Shown here: piece by piece, positions 1 to 12,852 of the stretch | Position numbering within the stretch: position 1 is the stretch's first letter | Layout of the letters: each line of letters starts with the position of its first letter | Source: Hofstenia miamia | Taxonomy: Eukaryota > Xenacoelomorpha > Acoela > Hofsteniidae | NCBI GenBank assembly: GCA_900660155.1 | Contig: CABFPE010000076.1 | Span: 1,011,626-1,075,026, forward strand | Length of the DNA: 63,401 bases | Direction: 5' to 3' | The notes under the pieces: model-generated | Databases searched by the model: none | What the model was told of the DNA's origin: nothing | The model's input: only the letters and a program-made list of their open reading frames with translations | Translations under genes and position numbers: made by a program

Positions 1-3000
1 TTATATATATTAATAATTGAATACAAATATAAAACAGGCTTCCTCTTGGCTACATCACTTCTCTGTTGATTCATTATTGGAACCAATGAGTATTCAAAAA
101 CAGAATTTTTTAAATTTCATTACGGGGGTCTTGGGCATTTTTAAAAAAAAATTAATAGAAAAATTTTAAAACTTTCCAATTTTTTATTTTTTTAAATTGT
201 TTTTAGGCATATATTATAATATAATAATAAAATATTATAACAAGAACTTTGTTAAAAGCATTTGCATTTTAAGCTATGTTTAAATTAGCTACGGCAGCAT
301 TTTTGGGACTACAAAATTTGAAATATAGCAATCTGCATGGTTCGTATATTATAAAATAAAATTAGAACAGCACGTCCAAGCACTTGACAAATAATTGCTT
401 GTATTGCACTGGTGTAAACTTCTACTTAGTTTACATTTTAATTTTTTAATTTGTTATGATGTAGCCAATGATTTACTATGATTTCAGATTTATAAAATTA
501 TTGTTTTACAATAGACTATATTCATTACATTGATATTGCATCACAGACATATATAGTAAAGGCTACGCTATGATTTAGAAAACTATTCACATCAGGGAGC
601 GATTACAGCTCTCATCAAAAGTCCCAAGAAAGCAGTTATCTGCAACTTCATCTGGGAGCCGCTCCCGAGTGCAATTAATTCTATTTTCGTGCAATACCAG
701 CCTAATGGACCGTTTTATTCTTGGCTAGACACTGTGTATAATTGCTTTTGGACTTTAGACAAATAAAAATCGAGTAGCTACTCAAAGGTAGGTTTTGCTA
801 AGCTACTGATTGAGATTTAACAAGCCTGATATTAATATTTTTGAATGCTACTAAATATCATATTTTGAGTTCTATCATTCAAAGGCTTGGAAATTTATAG
901 TTGTATGCTAGTTTACAACATCCGAATTTTGATTTGCTTCCGTTATTATAGAAACAGTGTTACCCTGATTGTCCTATTTTTACTCTTGAATACAATAAAG
1001 CTTCTTAATAAAAAATATTTAAATCATGTTAAGCCAATTTCATCAAGAGTTTAACAAAAGAGGTGTTTTTGGACTAGCGCATCTTCATATGAATTTTTAA
1101 TAATTCTGGGCTTTTTTCAAAGTTCTGACATATGAGCGGTTATCGACAGGTTGGGCTGCAATTGTAATCAGTGCTTTAAGAAACTCGGCTAATTAACCTG
1201 CTGTCTTCGATCAGCCCTTCTTTATTCCAATTTGATGCAGCGACAGCAGTGTGTAGAAATTTAAATTCTTTTTTGTACACAACACAACATGTTGTGTGAG
1301 CGATAAAAAGTCAGCGTCCTAAAATTTCCAATTTTGCATTTGATACAAAAATTTGTTCATTATATTATGCTTTTTATTTTCAAATTCATTAACAAGTTAG
1401 TAATTGTTTTTTATGCCATGTAAATTATAGTCCCACCGATTATTGATATTGACAACCCACATTTAGTTATAAAAATATATTATTGACAAATTTATTCAAA
1501 TATTGTAAATCTTTAGAGTTTTCACGCTTAGAGTACTCTTACATTAAGTCAAATTTATAGATGCTTAATTTAAACATAGTCAAATAAACTTGGAATAGAT
1601 GTGTTGGTATATATGCAGATGCCAGTTGGAATTTCGCATTACTTTAATGCTTTTTTAATAAGTATTGGTGTACTCTATTGGACGCTCTACAGAAAATATA
1701 TATAGTTTAACAATTTTGCAATTATTTTATTCAGTGTTAAATCCTAAACTAAAAAAGTAGCGTCTGAAAATCTCATTTGTCCTCAACCCTAAGAATTTTA
1801 TGAAACAACAAAGTAAAAATCAAGCATTTGATAAGTATTGATGAGCTAAAATATGTTCAAAATACAGCAAATCTTATTGTTTATGGAAAAGTTAATACTC
1901 TTTTGAACAGCTAATTTACCATTAGAAATTATACTCTAAACATTAGATACTTTACCAAATTATATAACCTTACATAATCAGATTAGTTTCGTGCATTTTG
2001 CTTAAAATGCTAATTCTGAAATGCGCAAAATTTCTAAAAACTTCCCCTACTGAAGAAATTTTAACCATTATAGCCATAAGTGAATATTTCCATATATTTT
2101 AGTACAAAATGAGCATTGACATGACCTGCCCAGATCGCAAAAAAATCTTAGCTCAAGAATAGTTCTATTGGAGCAACCATGGACCATATGGCTCATAAAC
2201 AGGAAACTTTCCATTCCAAATCTATGGGATGCACGCACGTATGCTTACTATTAAACAGTGTTTAACATTTGCACTGAAAACACATGAGCATTAGGATTCT
2301 GCAGGACCGAAGTTTTATTGTTCCGAATACCAACTAGTTCCTTTGAATTTTGTCCAAGGTCCTTCCTATACCAGTCCTATGAAAATTTCTTGTCACTTGG
2401 TTCCACAGCGTAACTTCAATTTTGGACAAAATTGGCAACTTTTGAATAATAAACATTGATTTTTTATATCAGTTTCTTAATTTAGGATCTCAGACCCTTG
2501 TTTGTCCCAGTCCCACAGAAATACTTAGTACCACCTTGCAATTGAATGGCACTTAATGGTTCTGCATAACTCTAATAATCACGGACTAAGCAACAAACAA
2601 AATTTCACAAACAAATTTAGTTACAGATATGTAAGTAAAAAGTTTAGTTTTTTTAATTATATTTTATGGGTAAATAATATTACAAAATTAATTGTTGAAA
2701 ATAGGTCTTTCAGGAATATTAGGTAAGTTTTGTTATACATTTTTTAATTTAAGTTGAATATAGCTATATACCCTATGTAGATGTATTGAAAAGGATTACA
2801 TTTATTGCATTCCATAATGTTATGCAATATTTTTATTAGAAATACAAATTTGCATTGATAGATTGCATTTGTCATATATATATTCCTAAGGAAGCTGCAT
2901 TTGTAACTAGGATGACGAAACATTCTTGGTCTATATCTTGAATTAATATTGGAATATACATCTCTTATTCTAAAAATATCAATGGTTCGTAGCTCATGAT

Positions 3001-3449
3001 TCTTTTACCAATGTGAAGAAGTTTGTTTTGTTATCCACTGAAATAGTAAAAAAACCGACAGCATCTTGTGCAGTTCCAAACGAAAATTGAAAGATGCGCA
3101 ATATCCCGTCAAATCTGACTAAAAGGTTATTGCCCTACAATGATTTAGATAAGATGTCATCAAGCATAAAGTATTGCTCATTAAATATCTGTGTCTTTCT
3201 GATTGAGTGGTTTTTAAATCACTATAATTATAAAGCTATTCTATCTATAGGCGGCAATCTTGATTTCAGGCATTCACCCATATAAGTATTTTATTTAACC
3301 ATATTTATGTTTTGCAGACATTGGAAAAATTTGCATTTATTAAATTGTCTTTTTCAATCACATTTCCATGAAGTAAATGTATTATGAATAAACATATGTA
3401 ATGGCTTGATGATAAATGTTTGCTATGTACTGAATTTTATGGACTATAT
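1..3449. other. AT-rich DNA without recognisable gene
   Basis: I read both strands and found no exon-like reading frame, no splice-bounded homology and no clear transposon ends. The one frame above 60 codons, at 3094-3285, resembles nothing I know. CpG occurs at an ordinary density here, about ten in the first kilobase, unlike the right end of the window. Confidence 0.5.
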
Positions 3450-3757
3450 GAGCACCGAATTATAAGACGCAGTATCAGTGAATGGATCAATTTTCATACA
3501 TAGGCGCATTGGTACTTAAGGCATTTAAGGCAAAGAACAGTAGTTTGATAGCGCATGTCAGACTTTATTTTTGTCCTTAGCAATAACAGTCAATTTTTAA
3601 CAAAAAGCATGTTAACTTTTCCAGAAATTTCTCTTCGACCAAACCATCAAATTTCTTTTCTTTGTGTAGGATTGCAGCATCAAGCAAACCGAAAAACTGT
3701 TCATACATAATGTGCAAAGGGCCTTTATATACACCTTATAGTCCGAAAAATACGGTA
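3450..3757 (-). repeat. MITE-like dispersed repeat
   Basis: Read on the minus strand it begins TACCGTATTTTTCGGACTAT (right edge at 3757). Near 3456-3475 it carries the related ATTATAAGACGC motif. I recognise this 'TACCGTATTTTTCGGACTATAAG' type of end from short non-autonomous repeats in many animal genomes. The copy is degraded and I see no coding capacity. Confidence 0.45.
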
Positions 3758-3775
3758 TGTTATATATTCTTAAGC

Positions 3776-3907
3776 CCATGCTACACAAACGACTTTTGTC
3801 GACAATCTTTGCTACCCACGAAAATCGTTTGAGTAGTATTCCAGCTCAGCAACTAAAATCGGGTGTAGTTATCTAGACTAAAATTGTTCGTTGTTTGTGT
3901 AGCATGG
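3776..3907. repeat. Short inverted-repeat element (MITE, family 1)
   Basis: The left end reads CCATGCTACACAAACGA and the right end is its near reverse complement, TCGTTGTTTGTGTAGCATGG, about 130 bp apart. A related copy lies at 5464-5589. There is no reading frame, so it is a non-autonomous DNA transposon by structure. The superfamily is not assignable. Confidence 0.6.
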
Positions 3908-4261
3908 TACTCGAACTAACTTTTTTGGAGAAAAAATACTCCAACTTTCTACCAATTATCACTTTTGAAAATCAATAAACATTTTTAAGCAATAATTGTA
4001 TTCGTTTTCAGAGTATATTTCGACTGTAAAATTTAAAATTTGTTAGTGTAGAGAAGTATAACTCTAAATACATAAAAATAATGAGAAAAATTTTTAAATA
4101 CAAAAACCCTTCAACGACAGTACACAAGTCTTTTCACCATTAAAGTGCCCTACTCTGAATGAACACATTAAGGCGATAACGCAGAATCAAACACAGTACT
4201 CGTAAACACATCAGATGAGAACGAGAACTTTATTAATTTTCACTAAGCATGTCTCATCGAG

Positions 4262-5010
4262 ATGCAAGAAACGTTCTGCAATATCTTTACTTCTACTGTT
4301 GCCACAGATCGCAAAACTTTACTCAAGATATCGATTATAAACCCAAAAACACTATACAGAAAGTTCAAAAAGTTAACTGAAACAAACACGCCAAAAAAGA
4401 AGATGGGAAGAGGGCGACTCTTCAAATTGACTGGTAATGAACTGAAAAGTTTTGTCAAAATTGCTTTATAAAACCCATGGTAATCACCGCTCATTTAAAC
4501 TCAAAGTTTCAAAAAAAATCTCTAACAAAGTGTCTCAATATCTACAGTGTACCGAACACTTTCAAATGCAGGGATATGTAAAAAAAACTTGTGAAAAAAG
4601 TGCCACGATTGACACAAGAACAGAAAGAAGACCGGGTTAGCTTCTGTGAAACATAGTCACTGGATGGATTTTTCAGAAATATTTTCACAACCGATAAATC
4701 CATGTTCTAGCTGCATAAAAACAACATTTCTCATTGGTCTACGACAGATAGTACGTCTCTCAAACCATTTCCATATTTTGCCAAGAATGCATGTTTTGAG
4801 GTGCTTTGAGCTATAAAGGTTTTTACCTGAAAATTTGTGGAAGGAAGTGTTGTAGACAGTTCAAAGTATATTGATATTTTAGCACAGTTTATCCAATTTG
4901 CGGACCAGCATTATCAGACTGGATGCATTTTTCAGCATACCTCAAGACATGCTCAAAATTTCTTAAGATAAAAAAAAATCTGCAAATGTTGCAGTAGCTT
5001 GTCAATTTTT
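4262..5010 (+). pseudogene. Decayed Tc1/mariner-type transposase
   Basis: The first frame (4262-4471) ends in a GRGRLFKLT-like segment, the basic linker after the helix-turn-helix of Tc1 transposases. After frame shifts the catalytic domain follows. It includes a TTDKSMF-like stretch near 4690, a VDSSKYIDILAQF-like stretch near 4860, and a CIFQHTSRHAQ-like stretch near 4930 that corresponds to the second catalytic Asp region (Q-D-G-A-x-x-H), with the Asp lost. Several in-frame stops and shifts make it non-functional. It is clearly diverged from the younger Tc1 element at 36337-37754 and is not a copy of it. Terminal repeats were not found. Confidence 0.65.
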
Positions 5011-5463
5011 TGCTGAATGAAAAATAAAAAGGCTTATAGGTCATTTTGACCTATCATCTAGAGTTAATGTCTTTTCATCAATTTAGAATGTTTCTAGCAT
5101 GAGAAATACATACGATCAACGCGAAGAAGTTATTATACAATATTTGATATGCATTAAAAATTGGATCATAAAAAATTCAGTTTTTCAACAAACTTTATAG
5201 TATAGTCTGAAAATACGTATTTTAAAGTATTTTATTCAGTTTGAAAAATTTTAAATTCACGAAAATACGAATAAATTGTTTCAATATCAGTATTAAAAAA
5301 TAATTTATAGCTTAAGAGTTTCTGTATATTCCAATAACTATGTTAAACAAATATTTTAATATTTTAGTTGTACAGCTATGCTACAGGAGCAATACTTTTG
5401 TTTTTGTAATTCCTTCATAAATATTTTATAATGAAATAATTAAAATTTGAAACAGTGTGGCTA

Positions 5464-5589
5464 CCATATGCTGCACAAACAACTTTTACCTTCAATTTTT
5501 GTTGCCAACTAAAATCATTCGTGTAGCATAACTTTCGCAACTTTTGTCTAATACTAATTAAATGACTAAAGTTGTTCGTGTAGCATACC
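5464..5589. repeat. Short inverted-repeat element (MITE, family 1, second copy)
   Basis: The ends are CCATATGCTGCACAAACAAC and GTTGTTCGTGTAGCATACC, the same family as the element at 3776-3907. An extra GTGTAGCATA motif at 5521-5530 suggests internal rearrangement. It is non-coding. Confidence 0.55.
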
Positions 5590-5712
5590 AGACCAACGAC
5601 AAAAGTTGGTGACAAAAGTTGTTAATTCAGTCGACAGAAAATGGTGAGAATTTCATCAATTGTATGTAGTATGTTTTCAGTAAATGTTGTAAAGCATAAG
5701 CTGTATTCTACG

Positions 5713-5992
5713 TAGTATTCTGCGGCCAACGGCCGGCCAAAATCCCAGCTAAGATTCATTTGGGAACATTATGATGGAAAATTGATTTTCATGATTTTCA
5801 TTTGTATTTTGTTTTTAAATTTAGCAGCTTTGAACATGTTCTCTAATTGTTCGAATTATGAGCATGTTTTAATAGTTCCATTGAAAATTGCTGTATTTCA
5901 TTTAGTAGTAGTAAGAAGAGCCGACTATCTCAGAAAATTACGGCTAACGGACGGCTACGGCTAAAGATTACGGTCAATGACCGGCTAATATC
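5713..5992. repeat. hAT-type MITE (family 2), degraded copy
   Basis: It begins TAGTATTCTGCGGCC and shares a long collinear stretch with the intact copies at 52970-53285 and 57022-57336: AAATCCCAGCTAAGATTCAT here against AAATCCCGTCTAAGATTAAT there, then the same ACATTATGAT and TTTGTATTTT blocks. The right terminal repeat is eroded. Non-coding. Confidence 0.6.
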
Positions 5993-6888
5993 AAAATTTA
6001 TTTTGTGAAATGTATGTTCAAGGAAATACATGTTGCTTCACATTAATTTTGTAGTGATCGTTATAAATACCTCAGAAATTATGTATAGTTCCCCTACAGT
6101 CTGCAATAGCATAACTGCATTTGCCTTATTGAAGTTGTTTATTCAAATCAATAGGATGGGAATGTACTGTATAATAACATAATAGTAAAATAATAGAAGC
6201 ATAGTTACTGAATAGCTCAATAGGGATTTTTGAAAAATATTTTTTTGAAAGAGTACACCCATGCAAATATAGTAACACAAAAAATATTGTTTGAGTATTT
6301 TCTTTCTTTTGACTCCCCAACAGGTTGGGTGTGAGGGGCTTGTCTACTTGTCTACTCTCCATCACTCGGGTGAATATTCCTGTGCCAACTATCAGATTAT
6401 AGCTCTGACATTACACAGCATGTAACATTAGCAGGGAAAAGCGATAAACAACATTTCACTTATTACATATAGAGAAATGAAAGATTTTCATTTTAACTAT
6501 ATATTTTTGTGTAAATACCAAATTAATTGCTACGAATATGTATATCAGGAAATGATTCAATCAACGCATTCCATAAAGCTAAAGTTATTTTGGGCAATTT
6601 TTTAATGAAAAATACCACTTTGTTCAATCTCCCATCGAAATTTTATTCCAAAGTTCTAAATAAGACCAAATATCCAATGTTTCAATTAGTGGCAATACTC
6701 ACTTTCATGGAAAAGGTAAATGACTTTACTTTAATTTGAAACAAATTATATAATATTAAGCAAAATATGATTTTTATCCTTTAAAAATTTTAAAAATAAA
6801 TAAGTAGGAGACTCCCCTCCCGCTAATGCAGCCCTGCTTAATTATGTACTTACATTGCAATAATAAGAAATTTTATTCTTTTTAGAAC

Positions 6889-7206
6889 ATGGGAAAGAGC
6901 TTTCATTTTCTTGATTACATCGTTTTTGGATGTCTTCTCTTAACATCTGCGTTAATTGGGCTTTACTATGCTTTAACTGGTGGTCGGCAGAGGACTACTA
7001 AAGAATGGTTAGTAGCAGACAGACGCGCCAAATGGATTCCAATATCTCTATCTTTATTTGCAAGCTCTACTTCAGCCATCACACTTCTTGGTACTTCCAG
7101 TGAAGTGTACATGTTTGGAACCATGTATTTGTTTTTGAGTGTTGCCTACGTCTTTGTTATTCCTATCACAGCGCATATTTTCATTCCAATTTTTCACCGT
7201 TTACAG
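6889..7206 (+). CDS. SLC5-like transporter, exon 1 (start, TM1-TM3)
   Basis: 106 codons. The ATG has A at -3 and G at +4. An acceptor (TTTTTAG) ends at 6885, just upstream, so a 5' exon is likely. It encodes TM1 (about residues 8-28), the basic GGRQRTTKEW loop, TM2 and TM3. The donor GTATAA follows CAG. Splice phase 0. Confidence 0.92.
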
Positions 7207-7805
7207 GTATAACGCTAAACTTATAGGTGGTTCCACCTTAATATTCACAGCAGTTGTAGTAGGCCTATATATATATATATTTATATATATATGTATATAT
7301 ATTTATATGTACATATATATATATATATATATATGTGTTAGGGATGAGACTTACAACATTTTTTGTCCAGGTTCTGTCCTGCGCTGACTAAATAATGTCC
7401 TGTCCTGTCCTGATTAATAAAAATTCAACAACTTAACCTATGCAATTGATCTATAAATAATAAAATCTAAGCTAGTGTTACATAAAGACCATACTAATGC
7501 ATGATTATATTGATATGTAATATGTAAACAAAAGATCAATGTAAGCAATACATTCACGTGATAAAATAAATTAGCCTGTCCTTTTTTGCCGATCTATTAT
7601 CAACATAAATAATTATAATAGAGAAGATTAATTCCGTAAAATGTAGTGTCTTATCACATAAAGCGATGCATTAAATTTTCCTTTAAGCAAACCAACGTAT
7701 AATTTAATTAATGTAAACAGTTTAAATTGTTGAACATTATTTGTCCTGTTTTTTCCTGTCCTGTTTTAGTCCTGTACTGATATCCTGTCTTGTATCAATA
7801 AATAA

Positions 7806-7845
<40 letters not shown>

Positions 7846-9476
7846 TTGTATAAAATTGAATGAATAACTCGTTTAAATATCCCAAATCATACCATGTATG
7901 CTCTCGGGGATCAAATTGAAGAGGTTGCAATTAGAAAAGCTTTTACCAAAAATGAAAATTTCAAAAAATACCAACAATTTTATTAACACTCCATTGCCAG
8001 TTCAAGGTCCGATTCTATATACCGGTTCAACCAGGGTTTTCGAGGACCTGGAATGTTAAAACTCAAACACGAATGAGTTTGTAAGACTTCATCAGAAAAA
8101 CTCGGAAGAGAAATCATTAAAACTTGAATTCGAACTCGAAATACCGTAAAAGTTCAATTATTTTAAATTTCAATTTCTTTTATTCTAAAAAACTCGGAAA
8201 TTTAAAAAAACTCGATCGAACTCAGAATTTTCTTCAAAAAAATACGCAAATTCGAAACGTAAAAACTGAAACTTGGACCGAGTAACTCAAACTCGATTCG
8301 AAAACCCTGGGTTCAAAAATAACCAAAAAAATTTACTGCAAGTTTATCTCTGCAAACTCTACCACCACTAAACTACAATTTTAAGTGCGCTACTTTTCAG
8401 CGTAGTCTTGAAAAAACTCAATCACACCATTTCATAAAATTGAAAATCTCATTTGAATAATTTGATCCTTACTATTTCAGATTCTTCTACTGCTTCCTTA
8501 TGCACTTATGTAATAAAAATTTGTCAAAATAGAATGAAATTTAGGAAATGGATTAAGATATACAGAGGCAGAGGCCACTAAATGTATAAGATATAAATGT
8601 GGGATATCTAGTGGTCTCTGACAGATGTAAACTATGTTCTCGTTAAACTAAGCTGCTGAAAGTTATTGGAGAAAAATGTTTTGCAAATATTATTCATGTC
8701 TTTTTAGATAACCAGTGAATTTACCTACATTGAATTGAGATTTGGTCGTGCATTGCGTAGGCTTGTAGTTTTTTTGTACATTTTATTCATGATTGTATAC
8801 CTTGCAATTGTTCTTTACGCACCAGCGCTTGCTCTCAATGCCGTTACCGGTATTCCAATGTCGGCATCCTTGCTATCAGTTGGTGCTGTCTGTATATTCT
8901 ACACCGCAATTGGTAAATCATTACTTATATTATCTTATAAACTAGTAGTAAATTTACAATTAGGAGTATAAAATGAGTCTTTTGGTTAAACTGTGTACGC
9001 AATTACCACAGCATCCATCGTAAAAAAATCCAATGCAATACTAAAAATGCAATTTCCTTCTATTTTGGAATATATTTAGTAAAGAAAATTAATTTTCAAA
9101 TCGTCAGAAGAAAACACTTCATCTCTTATGTCATATACATGTACTAGTGCAACGTTCTACCTCGCGTATCATTCCCACCCACCCCTCCCCAAATTTTCAT
9201 GCATAAAAAATTACTTTATCATGTCTCTTGTATAATACGAGTTTATTTTTGAGGGGGAAGTTCGGCTTTCTAAGAGTATAAACATTTGCTATGTTAATGT
9301 TTAATAATACAGTACTATTGCATAGGCTATTGCAGGTGTTATTATTATTGAAATTAAGTAATTAAAAAATCAATCGTTTTTCAATATAATGTTTATTTTA
9401 ATACCTATGAATTTTTGGACTATCGTGTCTGATTATATAGCCTCCTAAATATCATTGCAAAGGCCAGAGGTACATA

Positions 9477-9514
<38 letters not shown>

Positions 9515-12500
9515 TGTATATCTCGAATAGGATGTCTTCAATAGTCCCGTGTTGCTGGAGCATACATAATATTAATTGATTAATTGCTAAGAGGAAATTT
9601 CAAGGGTAATCAGTGGTTTTTGAGAGAAGAAAATAAGTTCCGAACTTTTTTTTGAACGGAGAATCTATTTAAAGATTATTTGAAACTTCAGAGAATTTTC
9701 TAGTATAATTATATGCGTGCACACTGATTGTACAGTTATGTTTTTCATTAGAATGCAACCGGAGTGCAGAATTTCCTTTAAATTAGTTTTTAAGCTATCT
9801 ATATTTGTTTTTGAATTTTTGAAAAGTATAGTATCAAAATAATAAAGAGTAATTTAAATAGCCGTTGTTTCATGTGATATTAAAGTTTATATGGAGAAAC
9901 TACTTCGATCCGTTTTAAAATCATTATACTGAACACTGAGCTTTGAATAAAATCAATGTATTCACTGCTTTTCATACAATACAGTGTTATAATTTTCAAA
10001 AGACTGCACAATTCTGCTAATGCTACGGACATTGTGCGATTTTTCACTTACTTTCATTGATGGACTATTACATTAATACCTGAACAAGACAATGCAAATA
10101 TTCTAAGGGAATATTTTGAATTAATACACTTATCTGCAGTCATTTATTTTTTATAGATTCAACCCACCCACATGTACCTAATGTACTTAATGCTAATGAC
10201 ACTTTGAATATTTTATACTAATGAAATATAATTTTGATTTCCATACATGCAATGTATACATTATTAAGCAATTACCTATGCAACAAGTATATTACCAATA
10301 TTGTAGGGACTAGTCCTTCAAATTTCTTTTTTAAGGAGGAATGAAAGCTGTAATTTACGCAGATGTTTTGCAAACAATAGTCTTGATATGCGGCATGATT
10401 GCTGTTATGGTTTTGACGTTACTAAAAGTTGGTGGTTTTGAAAAAGTATTTGAGATTGCAATTGCAGGTGGAGCAATAAACTTCATGGACTTTAGAATAA
10501 ACCCAACTGTAAGACATTCTTTTTGGTCGTTAGTTATCGGAGGTACATTCACATGGACAGCTGTCTACGGCACCTATCAATCCCACGTAAAATTGCTTGG
10601 TGTTTGGTCTAAATTTTCTATTTCTGCTTACATCTTAATTTTTTCTAAATACATTTTCTAAACTAAAATAAGACAGTTTTGATTAACTTTATCTTGTTTA
10701 ATTTTTCAACCAAACGTAATCTCGTCTGATTGTATGTTTTTACCACAAACACCATTGTGATGTAGTAAATGTAATTATTCTATAGGTTCAAAGATATGTT
10801 TCTGTGAATCACAAGTCTGAAGCGCAAAAAGCTGTGTACTTGAACATCCCTGGTCTCATACTATTAATATTTATGTGCGGTTTCATTGGATTATTGGCAT
10901 ATATACATTATGCTTTCTGTGACCCACTGGACAAAGGTGAAATTCTAAAACCGGATCAAATTCTTCCATATTTAGTTATGGATATTCTTGGAAATATTCC
11001 AGGTTTGTACTAAATACGGGTACTGATTTTATATGTTAATGTGATGATTTTGTGATAGCAAAGGGAAAGATCAAATTATTAAATCGATTACATTTACTTA
11101 GGTGTGGAATAATGACACTATAGATCCCTAATGTTGTTGTAACTTTAGGGCAACAGCGAAAGTCATATTCAATCCATGGTAGGTAGCGGAAAGTGGGGTT
11201 TTGCTTGACCAGAAATTTAATTGGCCCAATTCCCATTTAGTATTATTGGATTTAGTTCTTGCACATCTCATTTGATGCTAGTCCAATGAAATAATCTGCT
11301 TCCATGGCCACACTAAGTCCTAATCCGAATTTTCACTATTTCGGAAATTTAAGCACAGTTTTCTTTATTTAGACGTATTGCACGTAAAAATTAATATTAA
11401 TAATTTTGACTGCATACATAGAATTATGCCGACATATTTTTCCAGATTGAGTTGCTCGAATTTGATCTACTTTTATTACTTTTCCTTACTGCAAATATCA
11501 TTTACAGGAATTCCATTTTTAGACAAGCATTTTTTGCAACTAACCCAGGAGCCTCTGTAAAGATATCTATCACTCTGTGGATAGCTTAAAATTTTGTATC
11601 CAGCGCCCGCATAGGGCTTTGAAATTTGAAAGAAACACCGGAAATTAATAATTATTTCTTCTTTTTATCTGATAAAAACGAATACTTTGCTTATTTATAG
11701 AGAATATTAGTTTTTTTCGGGCTACCCCTTTTAAGGACAAGTGAGCAGTGTAAAAAAATGTTGTGCCCGATTAATGCCAAATAGAACATATGTTCATCGT
11801 TGTGATCCGATCGCCACTCCGTTGAGAAACATTCAAAAAGATAGGAATTCATTGAAGGCTCCAATTGTATTTACCGAAACAGAATTAAAAAAACTAAGCA
11901 GTTTTATTATTGAATTTCATTACCAAAATATACTGCATATATAATTTAAAATAAGTAAGCCTTAAAATTCATCAAAAACTGCAAATTTACTAAGCTGCTC
12001 TAGTTTTTCGTCAAAATTCAGACAAACTCACACGCATATGCCCTGTAAAAATCCTCTTGAAAACATGACAAACTATTTGTAATGAACTATTAAGCTTTTG
12101 TTCTTTAAATAAACACCATTAAGTTTCAAATACTAACAAATTTAGAAGCATTCCTCAGGCAACTTTCCTGTATACTTCATGAAAAAACCTTCTGTGCACT
12201 AAGAAACTTGAGTGAATTTTTAGTTTCTTGAAGAATGTTATTGTCTTTTATGAAGTCGCGGAATTTTAGTTCTACTAATGTATGGTTATTGAATTCCTTT
12301 TTCACATTTTCTTAAGAATATATTAGTGAGGTCACATTACATCCATGCTTTGATGGGACTCTAGAATATGACTGTATTAAATGTATATGCACATGAAGTG
12401 AAAAGCAAGCATTTTCTTAGATTGAGTTGAAAATTTTAGTGCTCAGATCATACTCAACTATTTAAATTCTGTATAATTGCTATGATTACAATTAATGACA

Positions 12501-12818
12501 GTGGCATCATTGTAGATCTGGGGTCAATTGCGAGATGTCAATAGGGAGCCTTGTGGGTTAAACATTACTGATAGAGAAGCTAGCAATAATCATTTTAACT
12601 AAAACTAGCGGAAAGAAATAATTACTATGCAAGGGCTTTCAACGAATACCTCGCAAAAAGGAATGTTACGCTCTAATTAACTAGATGTCCTATATATATA
12701 TATATATATATNNNNNNNNNNNNNNNNNNNNNNNNNNNNNNNNNNNNNNNNNNNNNNNNNNNNNNNNNNNNNNNNNNNNNNNNNNNNNNNNNNNNNNNNN
12801 NNNNNNNNNNNNNNNNNN

Positions 12819-12852
<34 letters not shown>

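Noticed and set aside
11741..11944. 67-codon frame in intron 4 of the transporter
   Set aside because: No recognisable motif and no SLC5 homology. The flanking exons 4 and 5 join in phase without it.
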